Source: Marsupella aquatica (lineage: Eukaryota; Marchantiophyta). Taken from it: a stretch of DNA of 64,000 nucleotides. Numbering within the stretch: position 1 is the first letter of the stretch; the number at the start of each line of letters is the position of its first letter. The position numbers were made by a program, and so were the translations under genes. Positions 22,001-33,690 of this stretch are shown piece by piece. Where the stretch lies: the NCBI GenBank assembly GCA_973895155.1, contig OZ316893.1, forward strand, positions 7,440,001 through 7,504,000, given 5' to 3'. The notes under the pieces were generated by a model. The model was not told where the DNA came from, made no database searches, and saw nothing but the letters and a program-made list of their open reading frames with translations.

Positions 22001-23657
22001 CCAGGAGCAAAGTAGTCAGCAGCAACAAGGCCTGATGTTGCGCGAACTCGAATTCCTGGCAAGTCCACTCCCGTCTCGTTGTCCAAAGTTATGTGCTCCA
22101 TCCAGCAAAATGGCCTGCGAAACGGATGGAAAACAGAGGACCAACACGTCGTTACTTTAGCGAAGATGATAAAGAAACATGACGAAAACATTTTCACGCC
22201 ATACGTGCTTGAGCGATACAGACGCATGATATACCCAAATGTAACATCTTCGTGCAAGTTGTCCCACTTTCCAAATTCTCATTGGCTTTTGCCGGAGAGA
22301 ATCGTGCTGAGAAACCCCGGTGTCGTATTAAATTTAGAGGACGTAGGCTCGGTTGAGATTCATGAGGTCCTTATGAATGCCTGCACGAAATACTTTGCTA
22401 CTTGTCATGCTGCACTAATATCCCCTTCAATGACTAAGGTGCATGCTTTGTAATGCTTCACGCCGTCCTATGGAGATTATAGAGAGATCAAAAATCATAA
22501 TTTTAGACCTTGAGAGCTTCCCAACATGCATATTTTGAGGTCAGAAATGGTCAGTTATTCACGGCGCAGAAAGAAGTTCAATGTCGAGCAACCACATGAA
22601 CACAGCCAGAAACGTGTTAACCACTCAGAATTAGTCATATGATGGTAACGTGGAACCACAACAACAAATCAATTCCTTGCGCGGCAAAAGGACTAGGGCC
22701 GGGTTTCTCTTGCTTCCCCAGGAAAAGGAAAAGGAAAAAGGAAATACCAAGCTCATGCATCCATCTTTCGTGGTGCCCATTGCCACTTAAGTGTTTTTAG
22801 ATATATGTGTAAAATTCTCAGTTTAGGAGTCAAGTCCAGCCCAACTACGTTCGAAGAAAAAAATGGGCCAAACATTGAGAGAATGATGGGAAAGCAAGAT
22901 ACGAAATATTTGAGCAGCTGCGCAATTGAGCAGAGAATTTTTCGCACCGTTTGTAGACTTCTCCGAACGTGCCTCCCCACAGTCGTTTCCGAAACAAGCC
23001 ATCGGCACAGGGCTTGCCCTGCCAGAGCTCGAGGCCACCGGTGACAATTCCAGGGACGAAAACAACGGGATGCCTAGCCGTTATACCCTCCTTGGACAGC
23101 CTGACGCCCGGGGGATCCGGCAGAGGCCCTGTGATGGCCTCGGTGACATATTGTGGCAGAGTGGGGAGCGCATTATACAGCACTAAGATCCCCCACCAGC
23201 AAACACACACGTAACCGATGAGCCAGCAACATGTGTCCACACAACGCCATCTCGCTGGCCGCACTTTGGACGGAGCTGGACCGGTTTCGCCCTTTTTCTT
23301 CTTCTTCTCCCCGCCATCGGAGTTATTTTTGTCGGCCTTCTCAGAGTCGGTCGTTGGCGAAGCTTTGCTATCAGGATGCTTCTGAGAGTGATGATGCTGC
23401 TGCTTCTCCTGCTTATGGTCATGCTTATGGTGCTCCCCGCCACCTGCACTCTTACGTTCCTTTTCTCTCTCATGATCCTCGCGCTGATGCTGCTGCTTCT
23501 TCTTCACCGACTCCGCTGCGCCATGACTTTTCTCTGTCTCCGATTCCTCAACCTTCTGCTGCTTTTCTGAGGTTACCGTCGACGAATTGTCACTCACCGA
23601 TGGGTCCTGCTGCTCACAACTGCCCTTGTCGGGCTTCCTCTTCCTCAATATGTTCAT
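19078..23657 (-). CDS. PDAT: Phospholipid:diacylglycerol acyltransferase, six exons
   Basis: PDAT transfers an acyl chain from a phospholipid to diacylglycerol, making triacylglycerol at the ER. Exons: 23657-22948, 22114-21892, 21604-21321, 20826-20502, 20122-19860 and 19561-19078. All introns are GT-AG with consistent phases, giving 762 residues. Residues 1-138 are a Lys/His/Glu-rich cytosolic tail, longer than in Arabidopsis PDAT1. One membrane segment follows at about 141-161 (CCWLIGYVCVCWWGILVLY). Family signatures are ITGPLPDPPGV, VVFVPGIVTGGLELW, LFRKRLWGGTFGEVYKR and LVAADYFAPGYFVWAVLI. The expected triad is Ser342 (PHSMG), Asp664 (VDGDETV) and His717 (GSHVDIMGN). All parts of the LCAT/PDAT fold are present and the gene looks intact. 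Confidence 0.96.
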
Positions 23658-24330
23658 CCTTCCTCTCGCTCTGCCTCTCCCACTTCCTCTCGGGCCCCTT
23701 CACTTCCCTATTAAAAACTCTGTTCTTCTTCCTCTAATTCGTTCTCGATCCCTGCCTCTCCGACCTCGCTCATCAATGTAAAAAAATTCCTCCTCTGCTC
23801 AAACCCTTCTCTACTTCCCGAATCGACTTGTTTGTCCCTAGTCTTCGTCGGTGATTCGCTTCCTCCTCAAACGCTATTTTAATTAAATCCGCTTAGTGTG
23901 TTTGTCTTTCGTCTTCGTCCATGCCTCGCATCCTCCTTCGCGCTCCCTCCTCATACGCGATGTTAGCCAGAAGAGTGTCCTCTCTCGTCCAATTCGACCC
24001 TCGGACGATGGCTCGTCCGTGATCACAGAAAGGCAAGAAAACGAAGGAGAAGAAGAAAAGAAGTAGAAGAAGAAGAAGAAGAAGGGCAGGAGGGAGGCAA
24101 ACAGGAGGCGCAAAGCAGAAAGAAGAACGGGATGCTGATCACAATTCGCAGCCGCAGCCGCAGCAGCTGCAGCTGACGATCTTCATCCGTTCGTTTGGCC
24201 CGCTCGTGCTCCAGTCCGCTCCGCTCCCTTCGCTCCTTCGCTTCCTCTCCTTCTCTTTTCTCTTCTCGACCTCCACTGCGCTTTTTCCCTCGTTTGCTCT
24301 GTTTCGTCGTGAGCAGACACCACTGTAGCA
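23658..24330 (-). promoter_or_regulatory. Pyrimidine-rich 5' flank/leader of PDAT
   Basis: On the coding (minus) strand this is rich in GA and AG runs, and on the plus strand in CT/CTT runs (for example 24190-24300). This is typical of 5' UTR/core-promoter sequence of plant genes. The transcription start was not determined. Confidence 0.4.
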
Positions 24331-24670
24331 GAATGATCGAAGAAGTGACAACCCCTGTCACGACTGTGTACATTACACCCTCCTTCACCGTCGTCCAGCC
24401 CTGTCACCCCTGTAAAACACACACGCATACTCAGTGTTACTCACGCCGTTATTGCGCCGTCGCCCTCCGTCTTCCACCCCTGTTACTCCTGACATGTAAA
24501 GACTCACTTCCTCACTCCAACCCCACCCCACCCCCCCCCCCCTCCCTCCTCCTCCATGATCTACACTTGTCACGCATGTACCGCTTTGTCCAAGTTGTTC
24601 AAATTCCCAAAAGTCTCTAAGTCACTCCATTGCTCTTTAGTGCATTCAATAGGGCGGCTCAAACGTGGAA

Positions 24671-24721
24671 GTCTGTGTAAAAAAACTATTGTCAATAGGG
24701 GTCTGTGTAAAAAAACTATTG
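24671..24721. repeat. 30-bp tandem duplication
   Basis: The sequence GTCTGTGTAAAAAAACTATT plus G is present at 24671-24691 and again, identically, at 24701-24721. Confidence 0.85.
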
Positions 24722-27170
24722 CTTCGAAACTATCAGGTTTGGTCACGGGTCAGGAGTGTGTGTCTCAAACCTCACCAGGATGCCCGAATGTACCAAATTT
24801 TGGTGTTCGGGTCATGAGTATGCAAACAACCTTTTTTGTGTCTGCCATTTTATTTTTGGGAAAATGGCTGTTACCAAAGGCAAACATCAGAGGCTTGAGA
24901 CACCCTAATGTTAACACCAAATCTTCAAGGAAAAGAGTATCGCTTTGGCCACAAGACGACGGCATCTCCTTCCCCCTCTCCCAGTAGGTTTGGGGAGGGT
25001 TGGAGTGTATGGGGGGGTAGGTGAGCCGAATGGAATACAAATATAGTGCTGACAAAAACGATGATCATATATTCTGGAATATTACTTTAAGTGCGCACTC
25101 TATCATTTGGTTCTTGCCTTATGTATCTTGTTGCCAGTTGCTAATGATATTTATATTACACATGCAACTACTCTAGTATGGACCTAGCAGCATTAATTGG
25201 GGTTCCTACCTTTGGGATCGTGTATCCTTGATAGTTTTTCTGTTCTTTCACAGGTTTGTATATCTCGAGACTCAAGAGTGTGCATTATAAATATTATTTT
25301 GGGTTGTAGCTCTTTGTAAGAGTTGTTTACAAAATGTGGTGGTCCATCCAGGCATTTTTTTCATTTAATTTGGAGAATGTTTTGAGGAAAGCAAAGCCTG
25401 GATGTACCAAGGGGTTTGCTGGATTTCCAAAGCTGAGATGGACTGACTCAGAGCATCAAAATATGCTCAGATAGCGCTCTTTACAATTTTCACTCATATT
25501 TGACCTATAAACAGACTCCTAACCACTTGCAGCTGATTTCTATTAATATCCGTGGTGGTAGTTTGCAGCTCACACAAACTACCCAGGGCATCCTTCATAG
25601 AATTGCAGCATCCTTTCCCAACATGGTAAGTTGGTACTTGTGCCCAAGGGCCCAGAATTTTAATAGACCCAATCAGTTGCTCATTGTCCTGCCACGGATT
25701 TACTGATGGCCCCAGCGTCGGCAGATCCCCCATCACCAGGTGCTTCTCTCGCAAGTGAAGCATGAGAAGGCCTACTAAGGGTATTCTTCACAAAAGTGAA
25801 ACATTTGTTCACTTGGCAATTAGTTAATATTTGATAATCTTTGTACTCATTGGCAATGGAGCAAATGGTATCAAAAATAAATAAAATGTTGTCAGATAAT
25901 AGATTAAATATTATGCCGGAACTCTACTAGACTTTTGAGTTCTCCGCTCGGTAGGGTGTTAGCCTTCACAGCTCTTTTATAGGTTACATGTCTGTCGGCT
26001 TTTGGGTTAAGGACCCCTTGGCTTGTTTTTTCTTGGGGCCCTTTCCCCTCTTTTCCTTCCCTTCTTTGGGTTCCTTTGCCTTTGGGATCTTGTCTCTGGG
26101 TTTGGCGTGTTGTGCCCTTGGGCACTGTGATATACATCAGAGAACATGTTAGAAAATTTTGAGCTGAAACAAAGATTCAAGAATTGTTTAAATAAATACA
26201 CAAGTTTGTTAAAAAACTAGTATTTCACAGTTGTCAAACCACCTGGAAAAACCTTTTGGAGTGTCCTTCTCAAACTGAAACCTCCTTCCAAAGTTAGCCC
26301 GGCTATGTGGAATTTGGGTGTAAAGTGAAACAGTGTCACACTACATGGGGATAGGCAAAACAAATTCCTCCTTCCACCCGGGATTCACTTTCATGTTTTG
26401 CGTGACGTATTTTTATAGAAAAAAAAATGCCCCGCACTTCCCTGAGGACCCTTTTTGTTTCTTCCCATCCACAACTCTATCCACCCATAACAAAAGGGTA
26501 CTCATAGAGACGGGCTTCACAGAGTTTGCGCATGGAAAACGTGCCCCTTTATTATTAGGGCCTGAGAATGTTGTTCAGGTCAGAAATGTGTGGACGCAAA
26601 AGTTTAGTTCACCACACTTTTCTTCGTCATCTCATGGGAGATTCTCATTCCGGCTGTCCTTAAGCGACACCTGTAAAATTCAGATTTCAGGGCCAAGTGT
26701 CACATTCTCCCTGCCAGTGGATACATGGACAACATTAATTTAAAAGATTCACTTCGGAATTATTTTAATAGACAAACTGTTACAATCATATCCTAGTTTC
26801 TTGGAACTGTCCGCCGTCAAAAATGAACCGCCACGATCAACCGACTCTCAGTGTACCGCGATTGGCTGCAGCAGGCACGGGATCTCCGCCACACAAATTT
26901 TATACTATGGGAGTCAAATCAATACCTTTCTTACCTGTGTGAGTAACATGTACTACTTGAGTACGCTTCCACTGCCGACAGTAGTAAGTAAAGAATAAGA
27001 ATGTACACGATGCCATGATCGTATAATCGTGGCGGCAGAATTTCTCAGTCCACGACTCCACGAGGACTATGGTGATTTATAAGATTTTAAAAATGGTGCC
27101 TGCACGCAATGGGAGACCATAGCTACTGTAGCATCCAGATTCAAAAGCACAGTAGTCGTCCCAATCAAAT

Positions 27171-27209
27171 CATTCATCCACTCAATGTGTCATTCATCCA
27201 CTCAATGTG
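27171..27209. repeat. 20-bp tandem duplication
   Basis: CATTCATCCACTCAATGTG occurs at 27171-27189 and 27191-27209 with one base between the copies. Confidence 0.9.
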
Positions 27210-27807
27210 AGATTGAATTAGATATTTATTTGAACAACTTTTAATTATGTTGTTACTAAAAATATTCAAATTGATAATATTTTCATGATTTTTTTTAATT
27301 TATAAATATGTCATAGTTTTATATAAAGAGTACAAGTTCAACAAAATAACTAAAGTGTGAATATAAAGAAACTGTGATATATTTGTTGATAACTAAAATG
27401 TGAATATATGAAAATTGTGGTATATTTGTAAATACAATCAAACTAAAACTACTGATAGTAGTCTAAATAATATGTTTAGTGGCAATGCAGTTAAAAGATG
27501 TTTATTCGAAACAGATAATGGGGTGAATGGTCTCGAAATGGCTGGAGACTTTAGCTACAGTAGCATGCATCAATGTCTTCATTCCATTTCTCTTGAACAT
27601 GCACCATACTGTCATCTGCTTCTTTAGAGCCTGGCCGGAATCTGGTCTTCGTTTTCAAATTGGAAAACCTTGTATAGGAAAAACTGTTGGGACAGAATTC
27701 AGGCAGAGAGAAAATGCATCCGACAACCTACAAGTGACATTGTCCATTGTACTTGAGTTATGGGAGTGCCTTATTTTGTTGACACCAAGCTTTGAGACGC
27801 CCTGTTG

Positions 27808-28150
27808 GAGGCAATCCAATATGAGTTCGGATCCGCATGTCCATATCCAATTCGGGACCTCTTACCCGGAGTGTCTTTGAATATAGACTAGACGTCAAGC
27901 CACATCTCCTGGCTCACCATCCATGCTCACTCCAACAGGTGCTGTGGTCCTTCCATTTCTAACCGAGAATGGCATGTCCATATCCAATTCTGGACCTCTT
28001 ACCCTGAGTATCTCTGAAAATAGACTAGACATCAAGCCAGATACTCATGGCTTGCCATCCATGCAAACTCAGACAGATGCTGTGTTCTGTTCTTTTCCAA
28101 CCGAAAATGGCCACTGGATGTGTGGATTTCTGATTTTAGCATGTACTGTG
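27808..28150. repeat. Dispersed repeat block 1 with internal 137-bp tandem
   Basis: Two diverged monomers begin with CATGTCCATATCCAATTC at 27836 and 27973 (period 137). Each runs through a TTACCC-GAGT-TCT-GAATATAGAC segment and an ACTC-ACAGRTGCTGTG segment. The whole block, including the flanking GAGGCAATC and TGTGGATTTCTG segments, recurs at 29340-29690. Confidence 0.75.
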
Positions 28151-28405
28151 GAGATCTTGGTTCATTTAATTGGCGTACCGACATTATAGTCGTCCTCCGT
28201 TTGGGGCGAGATTAACAGTAGTAGTTTGGAAGATTAGATTTAGATACATTGGACTGGATGCTCATTTCTCAAAAAGAATCTCCTGTGGTCCACCCAATTG
28301 CCTTCTGCTACTGTACGATGCTTTTCCCAAAGAACTTTGGAGGTCTAGATTCCTCGGCTTTTTTTATATGCACGTGTGTGCTGGAGTCGGGCTCCATGCT
28401 CTCTT

Positions 28406-31015
28406 ATGGCTAAGCTTTCTTCACGCTCGCAGCTGCAGTCGCCCTCTTCGGTCCGTCCTTCCTCACAATCGCCCTCTCAGCTTCCTCTTCTCAAACACTC
28501 GATTGTTGAAGTGACCGCAGCATCTGTCATGAATTTTCCAACATTGTCTTCGACCTTCTTTTTACCCAATTCGATTTATGTGGCGATGACCTATCAGCCA
28601 TCTCTGCGTTTAGGAATGCACCATGATGGAACTTTCAAACTCTCCGAGACAGTAATTTCCTCAAACATTCTCCTTAGATATTGGAATTCATTCAATTGAG
28701 TGTATGTGGGTAATTTCCCATTTCTCACGTCGCTAACCTCAACGAATAGATTGGCTATAAACTGACTTTAATAGGGTCCATCTCTTCCTGGATGGACAGT
28801 TTTACTGCTCTGTGTTGTCGAGATTTATTTGTTCTGCTTGAATTTGATCGCTGTATCCCTGTTTTACACCTGTTATTTAGTAACATCTACATGCAATGTA
28901 GGTTTATAGTCTCTATTGGAAAATGCAAGGCCAAAGAACATACCCAATTATTGCTACTAGGGCAGCAGGACGACTCGGGGGTAAAGCTGTCGGGTACATT
29001 CAGAGTGCCCGAGGTCAACCAGATGATGTCCTGAAGATTTCTCAAGTTGACAAGGTGTTCAAAAGTCTTAACTAGCTAGCACTCGCTATAGCTATGTGCG
29101 GATGCTCTAGAATGGTTTGAACTTTCACTGTCATTTGAACTTTCACTGGCACTCGACAATCAAAGGTCGTGATTTGCGCCCTGGGATTTAGAGACTTTTG
29201 GACAAGGCAGGAGTTAACTTTATTGGTGAACGGAAGTTCATCAGAGGGTGACCAAAAGGGGGGCGGCCTACCTAGAAATATAATGACACTCCCTTGAGAT
29301 GTAAGTACATAAAGACTTGCAAGAGACGATGGCCCAGTGGGAGGCAATCTGACATGAGATCCGGGCGGCATGTCCACATCCAATTCTGGATGTTGTACCC
29401 GGAGTGTCTTGAATATAGACATCGAGCCAGATCTCCTGGTTCACAATCCATACAAACTCAGACAGGTGCTGTGGTCTGTTCATTTCCAACCTATAATGGC
29501 ATGTCCATATCCAACTCTGGACTTCTTACCCGGAGTGTCTTGAATATAGACATCAGGCCAGATCCTCCTTGCTCACAATCCATGCAAACTCAGACTCCGA
29601 AAATGGCCACTGCCCCACATGATATGTGGATTTCTGGATTTAGTATGTATTTTGGAGATCTTAGTCTACTCACAGAAGAGCCGTTTGCGTGGCAGAATGA
29701 CATGCTGCTCTAAGAATTGCGTGGGAGAATGTCATTTTTGGGATGGTTGTTGTCGAGACAGCTACTTACAATAGTTTGCGCAAAGGATGGAGAATTAATT
29801 TAGGATTGCCAAATATTATGAATAAGCGGGAAAGACACTTCCTAACCAATACTTGTCTGTTACAAACGTAGGTAAGTTCTGGTTGTGAGGTCAGCAAACA
29901 TTGGTTCCAAATATAAATACCTTGGGAGGTCGTTCTTTTGATATCAAACTCAAATGTGCACCTGTTCAGTGCCCGCACTACATGAGATATATAGTTTAGA
30001 ATGTGAATTGATTCGGATCCACTCACATCGATGCAGATGTATTTTAATGATCTACAGTGGTTGCAAGTGCCAAGGACGCACTAGCCTTTGGAAGTGGTTC
30101 CCACTTCAAGTTCTCAGAAACATTGGAGGGGCCAGTAGCGGATACAAAGGTATGGATAGCTTTGGCTTTGTAATTCTTTGAACAGTGCTAAATAACCACG
30201 ACCCCTTTGCTTTGTTTATTACAGCCTGCACATTAGCAGTTCTCTTCATAATTCTATTCTGCTCAACCTTCTACATTGAAAATGTTGTTTTGGAAATGCA
30301 GGAGCTGCACAGACACTCATTGCAGTCAAGATATCAAGCACATTCAGTATCAAGATCCAGAATTAGGAGCAATTTCATGCTTTTGAGTTCAGTCACTCGC
30401 TGCCTTGGTTGACATGCAATGCCTGCTCAACATGGAAGAAACTTAATCTGAGATTTTGACGAATATTTGTGGGAGGTTATGCTAGAATTTCGCTGGCGTC
30501 TCATGACAGAAAAACACGAGAATCCCCAGAATAGTAGGTGCAAAGAGCCGAGAATTCGTAAGGTAGACAGCAGTCCTGACCACCTGCTGTCCCCTTCATC
30601 CCAGTGCCACAGTTCATCCCAGTGCCATGGTCGAGTAGCCTTATTCAGATCAGGTCCTCTCCATCGTTCTTTGACGGTCTTTTGAAATACTCAATATCAG
30701 AACTCCCCAAATGCTCATTTAGAACCCTAAGAGAGGACAAATCGACAATGCCAATTGGTTCAATGTCCAAGACTAAATTGATCCCCTGATTCCTTGGATG
30801 CCATCAAACCGAAACTATGGGACTATTTTATTGTGGATTCCTGTCACTATTGTTTTCACCAAGTGCGACAGGACGAAGAAAAGGAAAAATGGTGGGAAGC
30901 CGCCTCTGGCGAAAATGTTGCAGAGTTTGAGAAACAACTTCAGGAGTCATATGCTCAGACACACCCCTGGGTCATGACTAGTTCTACAACCGGGCAAGGC
31001 AACGACGACCTTTGA
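28406..31015 (+). CDS. Tentative multi-exon gene, possible plastid protein, unidentified
   Basis: I do not recognise the product and the model is incomplete. The ATG at 28406 opens a Ser/Leu/Arg-rich, acid-poor N-terminus (MAKLSSRSQLQSPSSVRPSS) like a chloroplast transit peptide; a G-box core CACGTG lies at 28371. Candidate internal exons after good AG acceptors are 28961 to about 29053 (AAGRLGGKAVGYIQSARG, then QPDDVLKISQVDK, before a GT) and 30058-30149 (VASAKDALAFGSGSHFKFSE, then TLEGPVADTK, before GTATGG). A likely last exon is 30872-31015 (DEEKEKWWEAASGE to GQGNDDL, then TGA). Phases between the first three segments do not match directly, so exons or boundaries are missing. The repeat block at 29340-29690 would sit in an intron. 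The evidence is coding-like composition plus splice signals only. Confidence 0.3.
29340..29690. repeat. Dispersed repeat block 2 with internal 131-bp tandem
   Basis: This is a second copy of the block at 27808-28150. Monomer starts (CATGTCCAYATCCAAYTCTG) are at 29369 and 29500, and the same flanking segments are conserved, including TGTGGATTTCTG and TGGAGATCTT at the right end. Confidence 0.75.
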
Positions 31016-32045
31016 AGCACATTGCCAGACTAATACATTACGGGGACAATTAATTGACTTCCAAGGCGTAGAATACAACCTGCAAAAGGCGACAGTAATG
31101 TTAATGTCAACTTGTAAGTGCATGCCCCTTTCCTTGCGGAAGGGTTATATGTAAAATGTTTCAAAAGGCAGGCTCGGGTGAACAATATCCAGTATTAGTG
31201 GTTAAATCCCCTCTTGTTGGGCATTTCCACACGTGCAATTGAGGTGATGAGTTCAGCCTACAGTAATAAGTAGGTAGCAAAACTCAGTGACATTCACAAA
31301 TATCCAGAACAACCGGCGGCTCTTTTCACGTTATTAGCACTTGCAGATCGTCGAAAGTAGGCCTTTGTGAAATCATTCCACTGTCTTTACCGCCACTGGG
31401 GCTTTGGAATACCTGGGTAGACATTATTGGCACAGTCCGACGGAACGAAACCTCGTCTAAGAGCTAGTAAATATTTTTCAGAAGTCACAAAATATGAAAC
31501 CCAGATCATCGAATGAGTGAGCAATTCCAGCCAGACATCGACAGGTATGAGCTTTTGATCGGTAGAGGATCCAAATATACTTTTCAATCACCCTCTTACA
31601 GACCAGACTCCCCTTCGCACCTTTCCCAAGCTCTGTTCACCGAAGATTTGAGGGACCAATAGCAGCACAGTAGGAGAAAGTCACCCGATAAAGATACTTT
31701 CATAAAACGCCGTCCCCGAATGTATCTCCACTGAGAGATGATAAAACTCTCATCTAAACTGATGATTCTACATCTAGAATTACTCCTCGTCAAGGTTCGA
31801 AAGCATCACCCATAGCCAGGCAACTCCACCAGGTAACAGCTCGTACTTATGCGAAAATAGTTGATTAGTCGCGTTCTTCCTGCACAAACCAATTCACAAA
31901 TCTTCAGCCGTCAACAGAAATCAGTGAGCATCCACTTTCCATCAAAGCATCTCATGAAATTACGGCACTGAATCTACATCTGCAATCACGATACGAACAC
32001 ACTCCCCTACACAACCACTATCAAAGACTCATCCAACATTCGATA
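31016..32045. other. Spacer
   Basis: About 1 kb with no recognised gene. It may include 3' exons of the minus-strand nuclease-like gene, because that frame ends in a good GTATGT donor at about 32077. Confidence 0.3.
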
Positions 32046-33288
32046 TCACGAGTGAGCACTAGACTCTGTACATACCTCAAGTGAGGCGCGAGGGCTCGAT
32101 TCCCTGCCGAGTTTCATAATGTATAACACACAAGAAAAGAGAGTTGAAATTTGTGCACGGTCTAATTGTTTGGATTCTGCGCAAGAAAGAAGTATCGGAA
32201 GACTGTGCTGGTCGTGGACCTGCTGCCCTGATGTATCCGGAGTTAATCTACTGAATCGCCATTTCCACCCGTCACTGAGAATAAAAAAGACAGGGCCTCC
32301 GCTACCACCCACACCACGCCCCATTTTTTTTCTGTAGTTGAGCGACACTGCAGCTTGAGCGAGGACTTGTTTACTGGCATCGTCATAAGTACGCCCCGTT
32401 TTTACCTCAACGGAGGAAAAGAGCGGCATCTGGAGAAATCATGTTATCGGTCCTGGAATATCCAACTACAAAATCGGCCGCTCCAGAATACTTAACAAGA
32501 AGAACTGACTTCTCAGTAGGTCTATCCTGGATATAGGAGAGAGGAGTCTCTTCGTCGATACACTGGGAACTTGTTTCATCTGCACTGATGTCAATAGCAT
32601 AATGCAGAATAGTCGAAACCATGTAACGTCTGGAACTCTCTAGGCGGAGAGTATTATTGCGAACAAAAACTTCCAGAGTTTTCAACATCGCTCCAGGAGC
32701 TAATTTCAATTTAGCTTCTTTGCTTATTTCCCAACAGACTTTGTCTTCGACAAGGTGGAAATCTTTTCGCAATTGAAAAGGATCCATCGAGGAATCAGAG
32801 AAACGAATTTCAAAATCGACAGTGGACTTTCGTCTCAATTTCCATTCATGTACTTTTGCTGTTGTAAATCTATTTATACTCAATCCATCAGTACCTTCAA
32901 TGATGGGCAAAATGTCAGCACCTTCCTTATAATAGACGACCTGAACATCGCCAAAATCATGCATCCTCAAGAGAGAAGGCATATGTACGCGCTCGCCAAA
33001 AAGTGCAATATTCTTTGTCATGAAGGGCTTATTTTCCTTCCATTCGAAAAACTTAACTCTCGTTGTGCTCTTGGCCAAGGGTTCACTCTTGTACACTTCT
33101 ATTTCTCTCAACGCTTCCATGAGCGCTTTCTCCTTGGTGGCAAGCGCTTTGTCCTTGGTGGTAAGTTGTTTCATCAACTTTTCAATCTGCTCTGCATGCG
33201 TCGGTGCGGTTTCTTCAAGCGGTCTAGAACTGCTGGTTGTGGCACTAGATTGCCGTCGACCGCTTCCTCTCTTATTATTGCGGGCCAT
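32046..33288 (-). pseudogene. PD-(D/E)XK-nuclease-like protein, frameshifted
   Basis: The ATG at 33288 (MARNNKRGSG) opens about 290 codons: a basic/Ser-rich start, a short heptad-like helix (KQLTTKDKALATKEKALME) and a globular region. The frame then stops just after the sequence YSGAADFVVGYSRTDN. The next frame continues without interruption with FSSVEVKTGRTYDDASKQVL, then VFFILSDGWKWRF. Together, ADF - about 18 residues - VEVK, followed by a QVLAQAA helix, matches the active-site layout (D...ExK) of PD-(D/E)XK nucleases found in plant/fungal kinase-linked and Crinkler-like proteins. A one-base shift near 32425 explains the break. A 45-nt intron starting at GTAGTT is a weaker alternative. The second frame ends at a GTATGT donor (about 32077), so more exons may follow. 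Function unknown. Confidence 0.45.
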
Positions 33289-33430
33289 CTCTGCTCTCAA
33301 ACTCTGTGAGGCCAATCGGAGAGTGGGGCGCAATGTTCGGCGACGGTGCTCCCTGCTTTGACTAATTGAGAGCGGAGAGTAGTGAGTCGAGATACGAGAG
33401 ACTAGTCTGAGTTAGAAGCTTTGAGCACTC

Positions 33431-33690
33431 GACCCTGCTTTTGAAACCCCGTATTTCGGCCTCCAACGCATTTCGATCCATGCCGTGCATCAGTTCGACG
33501 ACCTTGAAACCACGTATTCGGGCGACGTAAATTTCAAACTTGAACACCGGCCTCCAACGCATTTCGATCCATGCCTTGCATCAGTTTGACGACCTTGAAA
33601 CCCCGTATTCGGGCGACGTAAATTTCAAACTTGGACATCGGCCTCCAACGCATTTCCATCCATGCCGTGCATCAGTTTCACGACCCTGAG
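33431..33690. repeat. 91-bp tandem repeat, nearly three copies
   Basis: CGGCCTCCAACGCATTTC starts at 33457, 33548 and 33639, an exact 91-bp period. Each unit also carries CATCAGTT-GACGACC, CTTGAAACC-CGTATTCGGG and CGACGTAAATTTCAAACTTG. It lies about 150 bp upstream of the nuclease-like gene, in its presumed promoter. Confidence 0.9.

Larger units (their letters stand above)
24331..28405. other. Long spacer without a recognised gene
   Basis: About 4 kb in which I recognise no protein family. It contains a C-rich run (24527-24541), two short tandem duplications listed separately, AT-rich stretches (27220-27420) and, at its right end, the first block of a dispersed repeat (27808-28150). A G-box core CACGTG at 28371 lies just before the ATG of the tentative gene at 28406. 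Confidence 0.35.

Noticed and set aside
23231-23737. 168-codon plus-strand Ser/Pro-rich frame
   Set aside because: It is antisense to the Lys/His-rich first exon of PDAT and has no motif of its own.
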